Part shown: positions 49,564 to 59,372 of the stretch, piece by piece | How positions within the stretch are numbered: the first letter of the stretch is position 1 | Layout of the letters: each line of letters starts with the position of its first letter | Assembly: GCF_047461615.1 (NCBI RefSeq) | Contig: NZ_JANSHI010000001.1 | Span: 186,001-250,000 of the forward strand | Direction of reading: 5' to 3' | Source of the DNA: Thermostichus sp047461615 | Lineage (GTDB): Bacteria; Cyanobacteriota; Cyanobacteriia; Thermostichales; Thermostichaceae | Length of the DNA: 64,000 nucleotides | Translations under genes and position numbers: made by a program | Notes under the pieces: model-generated | What the model was told of the DNA's origin: nothing | Seen by the model: only the letters and a program-made list of their open reading frames with translations | Database searches by the model: none

Positions 49564-51492
49564 ATGATGACGGTGCGGGTGCCCCTCGACTACTACCGAA
49601 TCTTGATGCTGTCGCCACGGGCAGACAAGCATCAGATCGAACAGGCTTACCAAGAGCGCCGCGAGCTCAGGCCAGGCGAACGTTCTTGGCTAGTGGGGTT
49701 CTCGCCGCAGGCCGTGGAGGCTCGTGCCCAGCTTGTCCAGGAGGCCGCTTCTGTGCTGCTCGACCCTGAGGCACGGCGCAGCTACGACGAACACCTAACC
49801 CTAGCGCATCCCACCCTGACGGTGGACGAGGCCCTTCTGCCGGGAGTGCTGTGCCTGTGCTGTGAAGTTGGAGAGTACCCAGCGGCTTTAAGCTTGGCTC
49901 AGCAAATGCTTGATCAAGGACACCCCGCCCGTTCTGATGCCATTTTGGGGCGGGCCGTGGCCCGTTTAGAGCTAGGCCGGGAAGCCTGGCGACAAGGAGC
50001 CTATGAAGAAGCCGCGCACTCTTTGCAGACAGGCTTGGCCGAACTGGAGGAGTGTCAGGCTTTTCCCCAGCTCCAGGCAGAGCTCCGCATCGACCTGGGC
50101 AAGCTGCGCCCCTACCGCATTTTGCAGCTCCTTGACCCCAATGCCCCAGCTGCCATGGGCAAAGGAGTAGCTGCAGCTCCTGCCCTGGCGCGGCAGCAGG
50201 GGCTGGCTCTCCTCAAGGCCATGCTCGACGAGCGGGGCGGCATTGAGGGCGGTGGGCAAGATGGCTCTGGCTTGAGTACGGAAGATTTCTTACGCTTCAT
50301 CCAGCGCGTGCGCCGCTACCTCACCCTGCAAGAACAGCAGGAGCTTTCTGAGCAAGAGGCGGAGCGCCCTTCCTTGGTCGCTGCCTACTTGGCTGCGCAG
50401 GTGCTGCTGACAGCGGGCTACGTGGAGAAACGGCCAGCTCTAGTGCGGCGGGCGCGCGGCTACCTGATTCGCCTCGCCCAGCGGCAAGATGTGCATCTGG
50501 AGCAAGCTATCTGCAGCTTGTTGTTGGGGCAAACTGAAGAAGCCCTTAGTCACCTACGCGCCAGTCAGGAAACCGAAGCCTTGCAGTTTATTGAGGAGCA
50601 CTCTGCCGGATCCCCGGATCAATTGCCAGGCCTCTGTCGCTTTACGGAAAAGTGGTTCCAGGAGGAGGTATTCCCAGAGTTTTACGCCTTGGATCCTGCC
50701 CAGGCTAGCCTGAAAGCCTACTTCGACAACCCTCAGGTGCAGGCTTACCTGGACGAGATGCCTAGCCGCGAGAGCTCGCCAGCAGGTACGCCATCTCCAC
50801 CTCCTACCCTGCCTCTATCCCAGCCGCCCGCTGCTGGGGGGGCCAACCACCCGCCTGCTCCCTTTCAGCAGGGGGCTTCCCAAGAGCCGTCGCACTTGCC
50901 CAAGTGGCCTGCTCCATGGGACGGGGAGCCAGCCAGCTCTCCCCTTGGAGAAGGGAGCCCTCAGGCCTACAAGAGGGGATTGCAGGAGGTGGAGCGTCAC
51001 CACCGCAGCCATTCGGGTTCAAGACGGAGTCGGCCTGAGCCTCCTGCTCCTTCCTTCCACCTCCGCTTGGCTGCCGTGGTCGGCGGGGGCATTCTCTCCC
51101 TCGTGGTTAGCTGGCAGATACTGCGCAGCCTGTTCACCCCACCACCGCCGCTGGAACAGCCCCAGGTGCAACTGGAGCAGCCACCGGTTGCTCTTGAGAA
51201 TTCGGATCAGGCCAAGCCCTCGCCTGAGCCTGAGTTGATTGGCCCCCTGGCTGAGTGGCAAGGAGTCCAACGGGTGCGGGTGATCTCCAACGATGGCATC
51301 AATATCCGCCAGCAGCCTAGCCTAAGCGGAGCCATTGTCGGGACGGCCCCCCGCCAAGCTTTACTGCGGGTGGTAGAGGTGCGAGTAGGTGAAGGACAGG
51401 TACCTGTCTGGTTGCGCGTTGAGCAAGAGGGGGCGCCAGGAGGGTGGGTTGCTGCTCAATCGGGATCAACTCGCCTGGTTGAGCGACTCTAA
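49564..51492 (+). CDS. Ftn2/ARC6-like cell division protein with a C-terminal SH3-type domain
   Basis: 642 residues. VRVPLDYYRILMLSPRADKH starts the degenerate J-like domain of Ftn2/ZipN (no HPD motif); ARRSYDEHL follows. A helical repeat region (about 100-400) resembles ARC6. A Pro-rich linker precedes a transmembrane helix near 500 (LAAVVGGGILSLVVSWQIL). ZipN/ARC6 normally end in the IMS (DUF4101) domain; here the end is an SH3b-like unit, ISNDGINIRQQPSLSGAIVG then PVWLRVEQEGAPGGWVAAQ. Ftn2 tethers FtsZ, by homology. A second ATG lies at 49567. Confidence 0.78.
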   Translation: MMTVRVPLDYYRILMLSPRADKHQIEQAYQERRELRPGERSWLVGFSPQAVEARAQLVQEAASVLLDPEARRSYDEHLTLAHPTLTVDEALLPGVLCLCCEVGEYPAALSLAQQMLDQGHPARSDAILGRAVARLELGREAWRQGAYEEAAHSLQTGLAELEECQAFPQLQAELRIDLGKLRPYRILQLLDPNAPAAMGKGVAAAPALARQQGLALLKAMLDERGGIEGGGQDGSGLSTEDFLRFIQRVRRYLTLQEQQELSEQEAERPSLVAAYLAAQVLLTAGYVEKRPALVRRARGYLIRLAQRQDVHLEQAICSLLLGQTEEALSHLRASQETEALQFIEEHSAGSPDQLPGLCRFTEKWFQEEVFPEFYALDPAQASLKAYFDNPQVQAYLDEMPSRESSPAGTPSPPPTLPLSQPPAAGGANHPPAPFQQGASQEPSHLPKWPAPWDGEPASSPLGEGSPQAYKRGLQEVERHHRSHSGSRRSRPEPPAPSFHLRLAAVVGGGILSLVVSWQILRSLFTPPPPLEQPQVQLEQPPVALENSDQAKPSPEPELIGPLAEWQGVQRVRVISNDGINIRQQPSLSGAIVGTAPRQALLRVVEVRVGEGQVPVWLRVEQEGAPGGWVAAQSGSTRLVERL

Positions 51493-51544
51493 GCCTTTTC
51501 TGCCATTTGCCTTGCCTAGGCAATAGCTTGTTTCCCGCTTTCCG

Positions 51545-52504
51545 GTGGTGGATATTCTGCGCAATGCCCCGCTAGGGATCTATCTGGAAGAGCCGCGCAC
51601 CTGGCTGCACTGTCTTGACCCGCGGGTGAAGTTGGCTTGGTTGCTTAGCTTCCTCCTCAGCCCAATTTTGGCCAGCAGTGGCTGGCGGCTGGCCGTGGTG
51701 GCGGTTCTCCTGCTCTTGACGGTAGCAGCCCGTCTGCCGCGCCGGGTCTGGTCGGGCCAGCTTTCGCTGGTGTTGGCCCTCAGCCTGCTTGCTTTTGGGA
51801 TCACCAGCTTCGCCCCCGATGGCTTAGGGGTCTTCCCCCAGCCGCAGCGGCAGGATGCGCAGGTGGTGGGCTATGGACTTATCTCCAACGCCAACCTGGA
51901 GGTGAAGGAGAGGGCAGCGGCCAGACAGGCCTGGCAGCAGCAAACCCGTGCCTGGCCAGCCCCCTACCGCTACCGTTTGCTGCAGGTTTCCCTGCTAGGG
52001 CGAACGTTTCAAGTCTCGCGGCGTTCCCTCTCTGTAGCTCTGCGGCTGGGTACCCTCATCTTTACCCTGCTCTATGCCACCAATTTGTTCTTGCTGACCA
52101 CCGCCCCCGAGGAAATTACGGCAGGGATTGCCCGGCTGTTACAGCCTCTCAAGCGCTGGGGCTGGCCGGTTGCGGAGGTGATTCTCACCCTCACCTTGGC
52201 CCTCCGCTTCCTGCCGCTGGTGATGGAGGAAGTCCAGAACTTGGTGCGGGCGGTGCGCACCCGCGATGTGCGTTGGGGATCCCTCAGCTTTCGGGGTGGA
52301 ATGCAAACCCTTCTGGCTTTGGTGGAGCGCTTTTTTGAAAACCTGCTCCTGCGAGCGCAGGAGATAGCGGCGGCCATGCAAGCTCGAGGGCTAACTGGTC
52401 CCGACCATCCTCTGCGCTGGCACCGTCTGCAGCTACGGCGGCTAGATCGAGGAGCGCTGGCCCTCCTGCCCCTGTTTTGGCTGCTGAGAGCTTTGTCGCC
52501 CTAA
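51545..52504 (+). CDS. EcfT/CbiQ-like energy-coupling transmembrane protein
   Basis: 319 residues, about six transmembrane helices. TWLHCLDPRVKLAWLLSFLL is the typical EcfT/CbiQ N-terminus and LLRAQEIAAAMQARGLTGPD is the conserved Ala-x-x-Ala-Arg-Gly coupling helix near the C-terminus. It would couple ATPases to a vitamin or metal binding subunit; neither is adjacent. There is a long extra loop after residue 85 (QPQRQDAQVVGYGLIS). Starts at GTG 51545 or 51548. Its last 63 bases overlap the end of the convergent kinase gene. Confidence 0.83.
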   Translation: MVDILRNAPLGIYLEEPRTWLHCLDPRVKLAWLLSFLLSPILASSGWRLAVVAVLLLLTVAARLPRRVWSGQLSLVLALSLLAFGITSFAPDGLGVFPQPQRQDAQVVGYGLISNANLEVKERAAARQAWQQQTRAWPAPYRYRLLQVSLLGRTFQVSRRSLSVALRLGTLIFTLLYATNLFLLTTAPEEITAGIARLLQPLKRWGWPVAEVILTLTLALRFLPLVMEEVQNLVRAVRTRDVRWGSLSFRGGMQTLLALVERFFENLLLRAQEIAAAMQARGLTGPDHPLRWHRLQLRRLDRGALALLPLFWLLRALSP

Positions 52505-55378
52505 AGATAGCGGCAGGAGCAGCTGGGAAACCGAGCGCCCATCAGAGGAGAGGTAGAAAGACAGCTGCCCTCCCAGGCGCTGCACAATCCGCTGGCAAAG
52601 GCTAAGCTCCAAGCCGGGGCTGGCCGCTAGCGGGGACTGGAACAAGGGATCGGCAGAGACGACCTGCTGGGGATCCCCTTGCAGGGCTGCCAGCAGGTGG
52701 GGGTCAAAGCGGCCCTGATCCACCACCAGCAGTTCTGCATAGCCAGAGTGCTCCGCACCGCTCTCGCCAACGGCGACCCGGCTCCACAGATCCAGCCGCC
52801 CCCCCTCCGGGCTGCGCAAAGCAGCGGCAACCAGCACCTCCCAGAGGACCATCTCCAGGCGTCCGGGATCCCCCCAAACAGTAAGGCTCAGGTCGCCGTG
52901 GGCGCGCGGCCACAGCTTGCGTTTCTGGGCCAGACCCTCCAGCCGGCGCAGGCTCTTGCGCACCAAAGTAGCCACAGACAGCGACTGCAACTGCGGCTGC
53001 GCCTGCCAGGTTTCTGCCTGCAACAAGGGCTCCACGGAGGCGGCCAGATCCCGCAGCCCTCTGGCAATTTCCACCACCTTTTGCCAGCGCGTGGCCTCGT
53101 CTCCTGGCGTTGCTGGCACCTGGCCTAGGCGGCGCAGGCTGTCCAGCAAGGCGCTTTGCAGATCCAGCAGGCGGCGGTGCTTGTACCAGTTCAGCTCGCT
53201 GAGCACCTCCTGCCGCTCCTGCAGCGTTTGTACCCAAAGCAAGCGCCGCAGCGTCCAGCCGCAGGTTTGGGCAATCACCGTCGCTGCCGCCTGCTCCTCC
53301 GGCTCCCAAACCTTGTCTGCCTCTGCTCCCAGGATCAAAACCCCCAGTGGCTCCAGACCAGGGGAGTCGCCAGTCTCGGGGCCGCCCTCGCCCAGCGGCA
53401 GCAGCAGCCAGGATCCCAGGCCCGTCGAGTTCAACCAGGTGCGGCTGGCAGCCGGGATCTGGTCTTGGGAAAGCTGGAGGGGTCCTCTTGCCTGCAGCGC
53501 GCGGGTCAGCAAGGGATCCTGGCGATCGATCTCGGTGGGGCCGGTGGGGTAAAACGCGGGGGCGGCGGCAAAAGGCGGCTGCAAGCGGGCCCGGCTCTCC
53601 CCTAGCTGCCAACTAACCACCAGCGCCAAGGGGATCCCCAACGCTTGGGCCGTCTGTTGGACGGTGGCGGCGTAGAGCTCCGGCAGGGTAGTCAGGTTCT
53701 GCAGCGTCAGACAGGCAGCAACCAGGCCGTTGAACAGTTGCTCTTGCCGTTGCCGCCGCTGTTCCAGTTGGATTTGCCTCAGGATCAGGCCCACGGGTTG
53801 GGCGATCCCGCGCAGCAGTTGCCGTTCTTCCCGGCTCCAGGCCCGCCGCTGGGGATGGAGCACGAGGATCAGCCCTTGCGGAAGGGCAGCGGGAGTGGCA
53901 GAGCCGCCGACTTCCGTGTGGGTGAGCATGAGGGAACGTACCCCCAGAGGGGCCAGTTCCTGCCGCCAGGAGAGCAGGCGCAGATCTTGGTCGTAGTTTT
54001 CTGCCACCACCACCTCGCTGCGCAACAGATCCTGCCAATCTTGCTCGCTGAGGGAGCTAAACTGCTGCGGCAAAGCCTGCTGGCCCTCGCTGCGGTACTC
54101 GTAGAAGAGGCGGGGGATAGGTTGGTTGGGATCCAGCGTCAACACCGCTACCGCGGCGGCTTGCAGGCGCTGGCCCAGGCCAACCACCGCTTGCTGGAGA
54201 GCCTGCTGCAGCTGAGCCGGGTTGGAGAGGGCCTGGCCTACCTGGTGCACGAACTCCTGGTCGTCGGCCAACTGGCGGAGGCGACGATCCAGATTTTCCA
54301 GAGGAGTGGCCAAGGCCAGCCCATGGGCGGCAGCGGCCACCAACTGGCGCTCGGCAGCTTGCCAGGTGCGGGGCACCTCCGACTGCACCCAGATAAACCC
54401 CAGCAGCTCCTGCTGCAGCCGGATCGGGGCGGCCAAAGCCGACTGCGCTCGCCATTGCTGCATCAACTTGAGGGGAACCTCGGAGCGCGCTGTCCTCAGG
54501 TCGCCCACCACCACCTGGCCTGCCGCAAGAGAGGAGTACAGGTTTCCCAATTCCCGGAGCGCAAGGCTGCCCTCTTCCATCGGGACTACCCCGGCTTTGG
54601 TTCCTCTGGCAGTGGGGGCAGGAGTAGGCCTAGCGGCGCTTTCATGGGGAACAAACCGTCCCTCGCTGGGCTTGTGCCAGTACACCTGGATGTGAACGGC
54701 GCCCAAGCAGGACTGCAGCTCCTGGGTAACCAGGCTAACCCGTTCTTGCAAGGATCCCGCCTGGCACATCGCCGCCCCCAATCTCAGGAGCGACTCTTCA
54801 AAGCGCTTTTCGGCCTGCCGTTTCCAGGCATCTTCCAGCTTCTGCAAAGAGGCTGCCAACTGCCCCAGCAAAATCCCCAGGAGCGCCTTTTCCTCCTCGT
54901 GGGTAGTAGCGCCCCACAGTTGGGATCCCAGCATCAGGATCCCCAGGCAGCGCCGCCGCCCTACCGTAGAGAAGGGGTAGATGAAGCAGCCTTGGATCCC
55001 GCCCAGCCGCTTGGCTTCTCGCTGCCAAAGACCCATGCGCGGCTCCTGGGAAAGGTCGGGCACGCTGATGGGCCGCTGCTCGAACACCACCTGCTCGAGG
55101 ATCTCCCCCGGCTGTAGGGGATACGCAGCTTGCAAGAGAGGTCGATCCTCCTCTCGCAGGGTCACGCCACCTTGGCCCACCAACTGGTGATTGGCAGGGT
55201 CGTAGAGGGCTAGCCAAATTAGCGGCGCCCCAAACACTGCCTTGACATACTCCAGCGTGAGCTGAATCAGGGCCTTAGCGTCGGTCTGCTCCCGCATCTG
55301 CTGCAAGGTTGCCTGTAGGGCCACTAGCGGAGAGACTGCCCCCGCTCCACTAGAGTGAGGAGAAACAGACTGAACCAT
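52442..55378 (-). CDS. Multi-GAF sensor with a degenerate histidine kinase end
   Basis: 978 residues. Three or four GAF-like domains occupy about 20-720, e.g. RPISVPDLSQEPRMG, GCFIYPFSTVGRRRCLGILM, and QSALAAPIRLQQELLGFIWV. The end is a kinase-like module: NWYKHRRLLDLQSALLDSL has a possible phosphoacceptor His, and an ATPase-like region contains ELLVVDQGRFDPH and SPGLELSLCQRIVQRLGGQL. The usual N-box asparagine is replaced (WEVLVAAALRSPEGG), so ATP binding is doubtful. GAF domains may bind cyclic nucleotides or bilins; no conserved bilin Cys is clear. No response regulator is adjacent. Confidence 0.8.
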   Translation of the reverse strand: MVQSVSPHSSGAGAVSPLVALQATLQQMREQTDAKALIQLTLEYVKAVFGAPLIWLALYDPANHQLVGQGGVTLREEDRPLLQAAYPLQPGEILEQVVFEQRPISVPDLSQEPRMGLWQREAKRLGGIQGCFIYPFSTVGRRRCLGILMLGSQLWGATTHEEEKALLGILLGQLAASLQKLEDAWKRQAEKRFEESLLRLGAAMCQAGSLQERVSLVTQELQSCLGAVHIQVYWHKPSEGRFVPHESAARPTPAPTARGTKAGVVPMEEGSLALRELGNLYSSLAAGQVVVGDLRTARSEVPLKLMQQWRAQSALAAPIRLQQELLGFIWVQSEVPRTWQAAERQLVAAAAHGLALATPLENLDRRLRQLADDQEFVHQVGQALSNPAQLQQALQQAVVGLGQRLQAAAVAVLTLDPNQPIPRLFYEYRSEGQQALPQQFSSLSEQDWQDLLRSEVVVAENYDQDLRLLSWRQELAPLGVRSLMLTHTEVGGSATPAALPQGLILVLHPQRRAWSREERQLLRGIAQPVGLILRQIQLEQRRQRQEQLFNGLVAACLTLQNLTTLPELYAATVQQTAQALGIPLALVVSWQLGESRARLQPPFAAAPAFYPTGPTEIDRQDPLLTRALQARGPLQLSQDQIPAASRTWLNSTGLGSWLLLPLGEGGPETGDSPGLEPLGVLILGAEADKVWEPEEQAAATVIAQTCGWTLRRLLWVQTLQERQEVLSELNWYKHRRLLDLQSALLDSLRRLGQVPATPGDEATRWQKVVEIARGLRDLAASVEPLLQAETWQAQPQLQSLSVATLVRKSLRRLEGLAQKRKLWPRAHGDLSLTVWGDPGRLEMVLWEVLVAAALRSPEGGRLDLWSRVAVGESGAEHSGYAELLVVDQGRFDPHLLAALQGDPQQVVSADPLFQSPLAASPGLELSLCQRIVQRLGGQLSFYLSSDGRSVSQLLLPLSLGRQSSQQPKQGQEGQRSSI

Positions 55379-55533
55379 AGTTCAAGCATTGGCTGGGCAG
55401 GTTTGAGGGAAAGCAGGCCCAGCCACCTCTTGGCTCACCTTAACCCTGCTGTTTCTTGGAAGCCAACATTTCCAAGGCAGTTGGAGATGCCCCTGCAGGG
55501 TATTGTGCCGTCAATAGAGCTAACTTGCAGTCC

Positions 55534-56157
55534 TCACTGCCTGGTTACGAGAGGGATCCCGCGCAATTTGGACGTATTGGTTACCAGACTTTGCACAAAG
55601 CGCTGGAAGCGCTGCCGCAGGTTTTCGTCCCTGAGGTTGCCCTGCTCATCGAAGGCACTCCAAGCCCGCCCGATGGCAATTTGCTCTGGGATCGCCCAAC
55701 CGTGCAGCCACCGCACAATCAGGCGCATTTGGTTAAGGGTGTCGCTGTTGCTCTCGCCGCCCAAGACACTGATGAGCCCAAAGACCTTGCCCTCCAAGTG
55801 CTCAAAGCTCAGCAGATCCAAAGCATTCTTCAGGCTGCCGCTGATGCTGCCGTGGTACTCCGGGCTGGCCAGAATGATCCCATCGGCCTGCTTCATCGTT
55901 GCCCGCAAAACCTCCACATCGGGATAGTCGGGGTAGGATTCCGAACCATCGGCAAAGGGCAACTTCATCTGCCGCAAATCAAGAAGGTGCAGCGGTATCC
56001 CCAGCTTCTCGAACTCGCGCCGCACCACCTCCAGGGCCCGATAGGTCAGGGAGTTGGGCCGCAGGCTGCCACCAATGGCCACGAAGCAAGGTGCAGAGGC
56101 CGCGGCCAGGACGGTTTGAGAGTCGGCGGTGGGGGCTTGCCCAGTTGAAGAAGACAT
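55534..56157 (-). CDS. NADPH-dependent FMN reductase family
   Basis: 207 residues, flavodoxin-like fold. CFVAIGGSLRPNSLTYRALE is the FMN phosphate loop; GIILASPEYHGSISGSLKNALDLL is the second signature, and KVFGLISVLGGESNSD follows. The family includes chromate/quinone reductases and azoreductases; the substrate is unknown. A 155-base gap separates its end from the kinase start (55379-55533) and shows no gene. Confidence 0.9.
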   Translation of the reverse strand: MSSSTGQAPTADSQTVLAAASAPCFVAIGGSLRPNSLTYRALEVVRREFEKLGIPLHLLDLRQMKLPFADGSESYPDYPDVEVLRATMKQADGIILASPEYHGSISGSLKNALDLLSFEHLEGKVFGLISVLGGESNSDTLNQMRLIVRWLHGWAIPEQIAIGRAWSAFDEQGNLRDENLRQRFQRFVQSLVTNTSKLRGIPLVTRQ

Positions 56158-56273
56158 AAGCCGTGCTCACGGATAGATATCAGTTACGCTGCAAACAATC
56201 GTAACTCATACTAACTCTGTCCTGTGGTCCCTCCCCGATTTCTGCCAATTCCACCCCTCCTAGACCAAGAGCT

Positions 56274-58440
56274 CTAGGACCAGCGGAGCACCTGCAGCAG
56301 GTTGGAAAAATCATCCCGCCAGAGGGGATCCCCGGCTTGGGGCAGAAGGGGCTGCCAGGGATCCCCGTCGAAGCTCTGCAAAGCAAGGGAACCCTTGGTC
56401 ACCAGCACCCAATGGGAAGGGGCCAGCCCCGCCTGGCGCTGGGCAGCGGTGAGATCTTCCTGGGCTTGATGCCAGGCAGAAAGCTGCAATTCTCTGGCCA
56501 AGGCAGCCAACACTGGCGCCAAGTTGAGGTGGCGGTTGGTGATGTTAAAAAGTAGCCAGCCCTGGGGCTTGAGCTTGCTGAGGTAGAGGGTCAGGGCCTC
56601 CTGGGTGAGCAGATGCAGGGGCACAGCGTCAGAGCTAAAGGCATCCATCACCAGTAGGTCATAGCTGCCATCGGGGATCCCTTGCAGGCGGAGGCGGGCA
56701 TCGCCCAGGATTACCCGCACCCGCGCCCGCTGGCTGGCCCAGTCGAGGTAAGCAAAGTAGCGGCCTGCCCAGTTGGCCACGGTGGGATCCAGCTCGAAAA
56801 AGGTCCACTCATCCCCCGGCTCGGCGTAGGCGGCCAAGGTGCCGATCCCCAGCCCCAACACCGCAACCTGAGCCGGAGAAGAGCCTAGCTGCGCCCGCCA
56901 CCGCTGGAGCGCCTGGCCCACCGGCCCTGGGCGGGAAAAATAGGTGAGCGGCTCCAGGGCTTTCTGGGGATCCAGGTTTTGGCTGCCGTGCAGCGTGGTG
57001 CCGTGCAGGAGGCTGCGGAAGGATCCCGCCTCGTTGCGGTACTCCACAAGGCGATGGAGGCCGAAGACACTGCGCTCGCTGGCTACCACCTGCAGCCCCG
57101 GTGGCAGCCAAGGCTGTCCCAGCAGCAAAACCAAGCCCATGGTCACCCCCAGGCGGCACAGCCATCCCCTCCTGCCTTCTCCCCCTAGGGCCAGCACCGC
57201 CCAGCCCAAGCCCAGCCCTACGGCTGCTCCAAGGTGAAAGAGCGCCTGGAAACGAAAGTGCACCAGCAAAAGGGGCAGGAGCAACCCCAACCCCAGCCCT
57301 AGGCCCAACCGTCCTCCCTGGGGCGCCAAGGCTGCCAGCGCTAGGCTTAGGAGGAGCGGATACTCCAGCACCGCCTCAAACACCTGGGGTGCTAGCAAAG
57401 CGGCAAACAGGCCCCCCAAGCTCCCTCCCAAAGCCAGCCACAGGTAAAACCGGGTCAACTGCTGGGCTGGCGGCCGACAGCGAACCAACTGGCTGTGGCA
57501 GGCCCAGCTCACCAAGCCAAAAGCCCCTAGATGTAGAGGCAACACTGCAGACCAAGGCTTCAACCAGCCCATGACCTGCGCCCCTATCGCCCCGCAGGCC
57601 AGCAAAGCTGTCGTCCCCAAAGCCAACTCGTTGGGATGGATGCCGCCGAAGGCCAGCATAAAGGTCACTAGGTAAATGCTCAGGGGGATGGCCCACAGCA
57701 AGGGCACCGCCGCCACATCGGTGGTCAGAAGGGTGGTGACTGCCACCACCAAACCCGCCGGTAAGAAGGCCCAGCCAGCCCAGCGCCAGCCCTCCCCCGG
57801 AAAGCTAGGCTCCGCCCTGCCCATTGCAACCGGCTCCCCTAGGACAGAGGGATCTGTCCCCTGTCTTTTTAGCAGCAGCCCCACCCCGCCTAGGAGCACC
57901 AATCCGGCCACCAACGCATAGGCTCCTCTCCAGAGCTGGGTTTGCTCAGCCAAAGACAGCCGCGGCTCCAAGAGCAGCGGATAACCCAGCAGTCCCGCCA
58001 AGCTGCCGGCATTGCTGGCTCCATAGAGTCCGTAGGGATCCCTCTTAACTCTTGCCCAGCCCCCGTTGCAGCAGTGGCGACGTTCCCGAGAGGAGCAATA
58101 GCGGCACCCCTGCTCCGACTGCCAAGTTGGCCAAGAGGGCTAGGGGAGGAAAGGCCTCCTCCGGCTGCGGGTGGCTCCTAAACTCAAAAGGCAAAAACTT
58201 AAGCCCCGCCAGCATGAGGATCCCGTGGATCAGCACGCCCCGCTCGGGATGGCGGCCCCGCCCCAGCCAATCCGCCCACAGGTAGCCCAATAGCAGGACA
58301 AGCTGGAAAAAGGCCAGGCAGGTATTCCACACCAGGGGGGATCCTCCCCACAGCGGCAGCAGCAACTTGCCCACCAACAACTGCCCCCAAAAGAGGCAGA
58401 AAGCGCTGGCAAACAACGTAAGGCCAACCAGCCAGACCAC
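56274..58440 (-). pseudogene. Membrane-fused spermidine-synthase-like gene with a single-base frameshift
   Basis: Two minus-strand frames, 58440-58045 and about 58090-56274, together give one protein of about 720 residues. The first (MVWLVGLTLFASAFCLFWGQ, ending SPLLQRGLGKS) runs into TAA. The second continues in another frame as WARVKRDPYGLYGASNAGSL and then membrane helices and a C-terminal SpeE-like domain (VAVLGLGIGTLAAYAEPG, SYDLLVMDAFSSDAVP). Removing one base from the five-C run at 58060-58064 would join them exactly. So this is a frameshift, either real decay or a sequencing error in a homopolymer. Activity on polyamines is not implied. Confidence 0.8.
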
Positions 58441-58451
58441 CGCCGCTCCCT

Positions 58452-59132
58452 TCAGCGGGCCTTGACTTGCAAGGGGAAGCGCTGCCTCAGCTCCTCTTCT
58501 ACCTTAGGCAGCCATTCTTCTTGGAACACCCACACTTGCCCTTGCTGCACGCGGCCATCGGGGTTTTGCGTCAGCTCTAGCCAATACACCAATTGCTTTC
58601 CCCGCAGCACCACGCCTTGCGTGGCCAAGGCAAGGCTATAGCCGGGATTGCCAGCCAGGGCCGCAGGGGCCGGGTAGCGGATGACCTCCACTGCCTGGTC
58701 CAAATCGGCGGCGATCTCCGGGCCATAGACCTCGCGAATAGCTCGAAAGAGATCCTCTGCCGTCAGCCCTTGCGGGCGAAAAAAGGTCATCCGTTCCGAG
58801 CGGATCGTCTCCCGATCCAGGGGGTTGATGATCCGGCCTGGCGGGGCGACTGAGGCCAAGAAAGTAAACCGGGATCCATCCGGCTCCACCCGATGGATGT
58901 TTAACGTCTCGCCTGGACGGGGCCGCAGCACCGGGTTGTCTTTTACCCAGCTAGCCACCTGACTTGGCGCTTGCCCTGGGATCCCCCAAGCGGCTGCTGA
59001 AAGGCCCACTGACCAGCAGGTGAGGGCCCAGCCTACCCCCAAAGCCAAACGCCGTTTTCTGCGATTTGGATCTCGACCGGCGAGTTTCCTGCCTTGCTTG
59101 GCACCCAAGACCGGCCATGGATTGAAGTCCAC
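58452..59132 (-). CDS. Exported protein of unknown function
   Basis: About 226 residues from GTG 59132 (VDFNPWPVLGAKQGRKLAGR). A basic stretch NRRKRRLAL precedes the helix GVGWALTCWSVGLSAAAWGI, a signal peptide. The mature part has TFFRPQGLTAEDLFRAIREV, VEVIRYPAP and QGQVWVFQEEWLPKVEEELR. No family recognised. The frame is open upstream to 59333, but those residues do not look coding. It lies 11 bases from the frameshifted gene. Confidence 0.6.
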   Translation of the reverse strand: MDFNPWPVLGAKQGRKLAGRDPNRRKRRLALGVGWALTCWSVGLSAAAWGIPGQAPSQVASWVKDNPVLRPRPGETLNIHRVEPDGSRFTFLASVAPPGRIINPLDRETIRSERMTFFRPQGLTAEDLFRAIREVYGPEIAADLDQAVEVIRYPAPAALAGNPGYSLALATQGVVLRGKQLVYWLELTQNPDGRVQQGQVWVFQEEWLPKVEEELRQRFPLQVKAR

Positions 59133-59372
59133 TTTCTCACGCCTCCGCACAAGCGAACCCAAGCAAAATGTCAAGCAATACTCCTCCAGTGTATCTGGGG
59201 CTCTCAGGCCGCCTGGTGCGCCTAAGCGTGGGCATTGCAGCCAACAGTGGCAGGGATTTTTCAGCGAGATCCCCAAATCCTGGGATCTTGTCCCGCAAAA
59301 CGTAAAAGATACCTTAGGATTAACAGTAAGCAAATCTCAAACGCATCAGGTCAGCACCTCAGGAGGTAAGCG

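Noticed and set aside
53645..55117. Open plus frame of 490 codons
   Set aside because: Antisense to the multi-GAF gene, whose domain motifs are clear; the plus frame shows no family motif.
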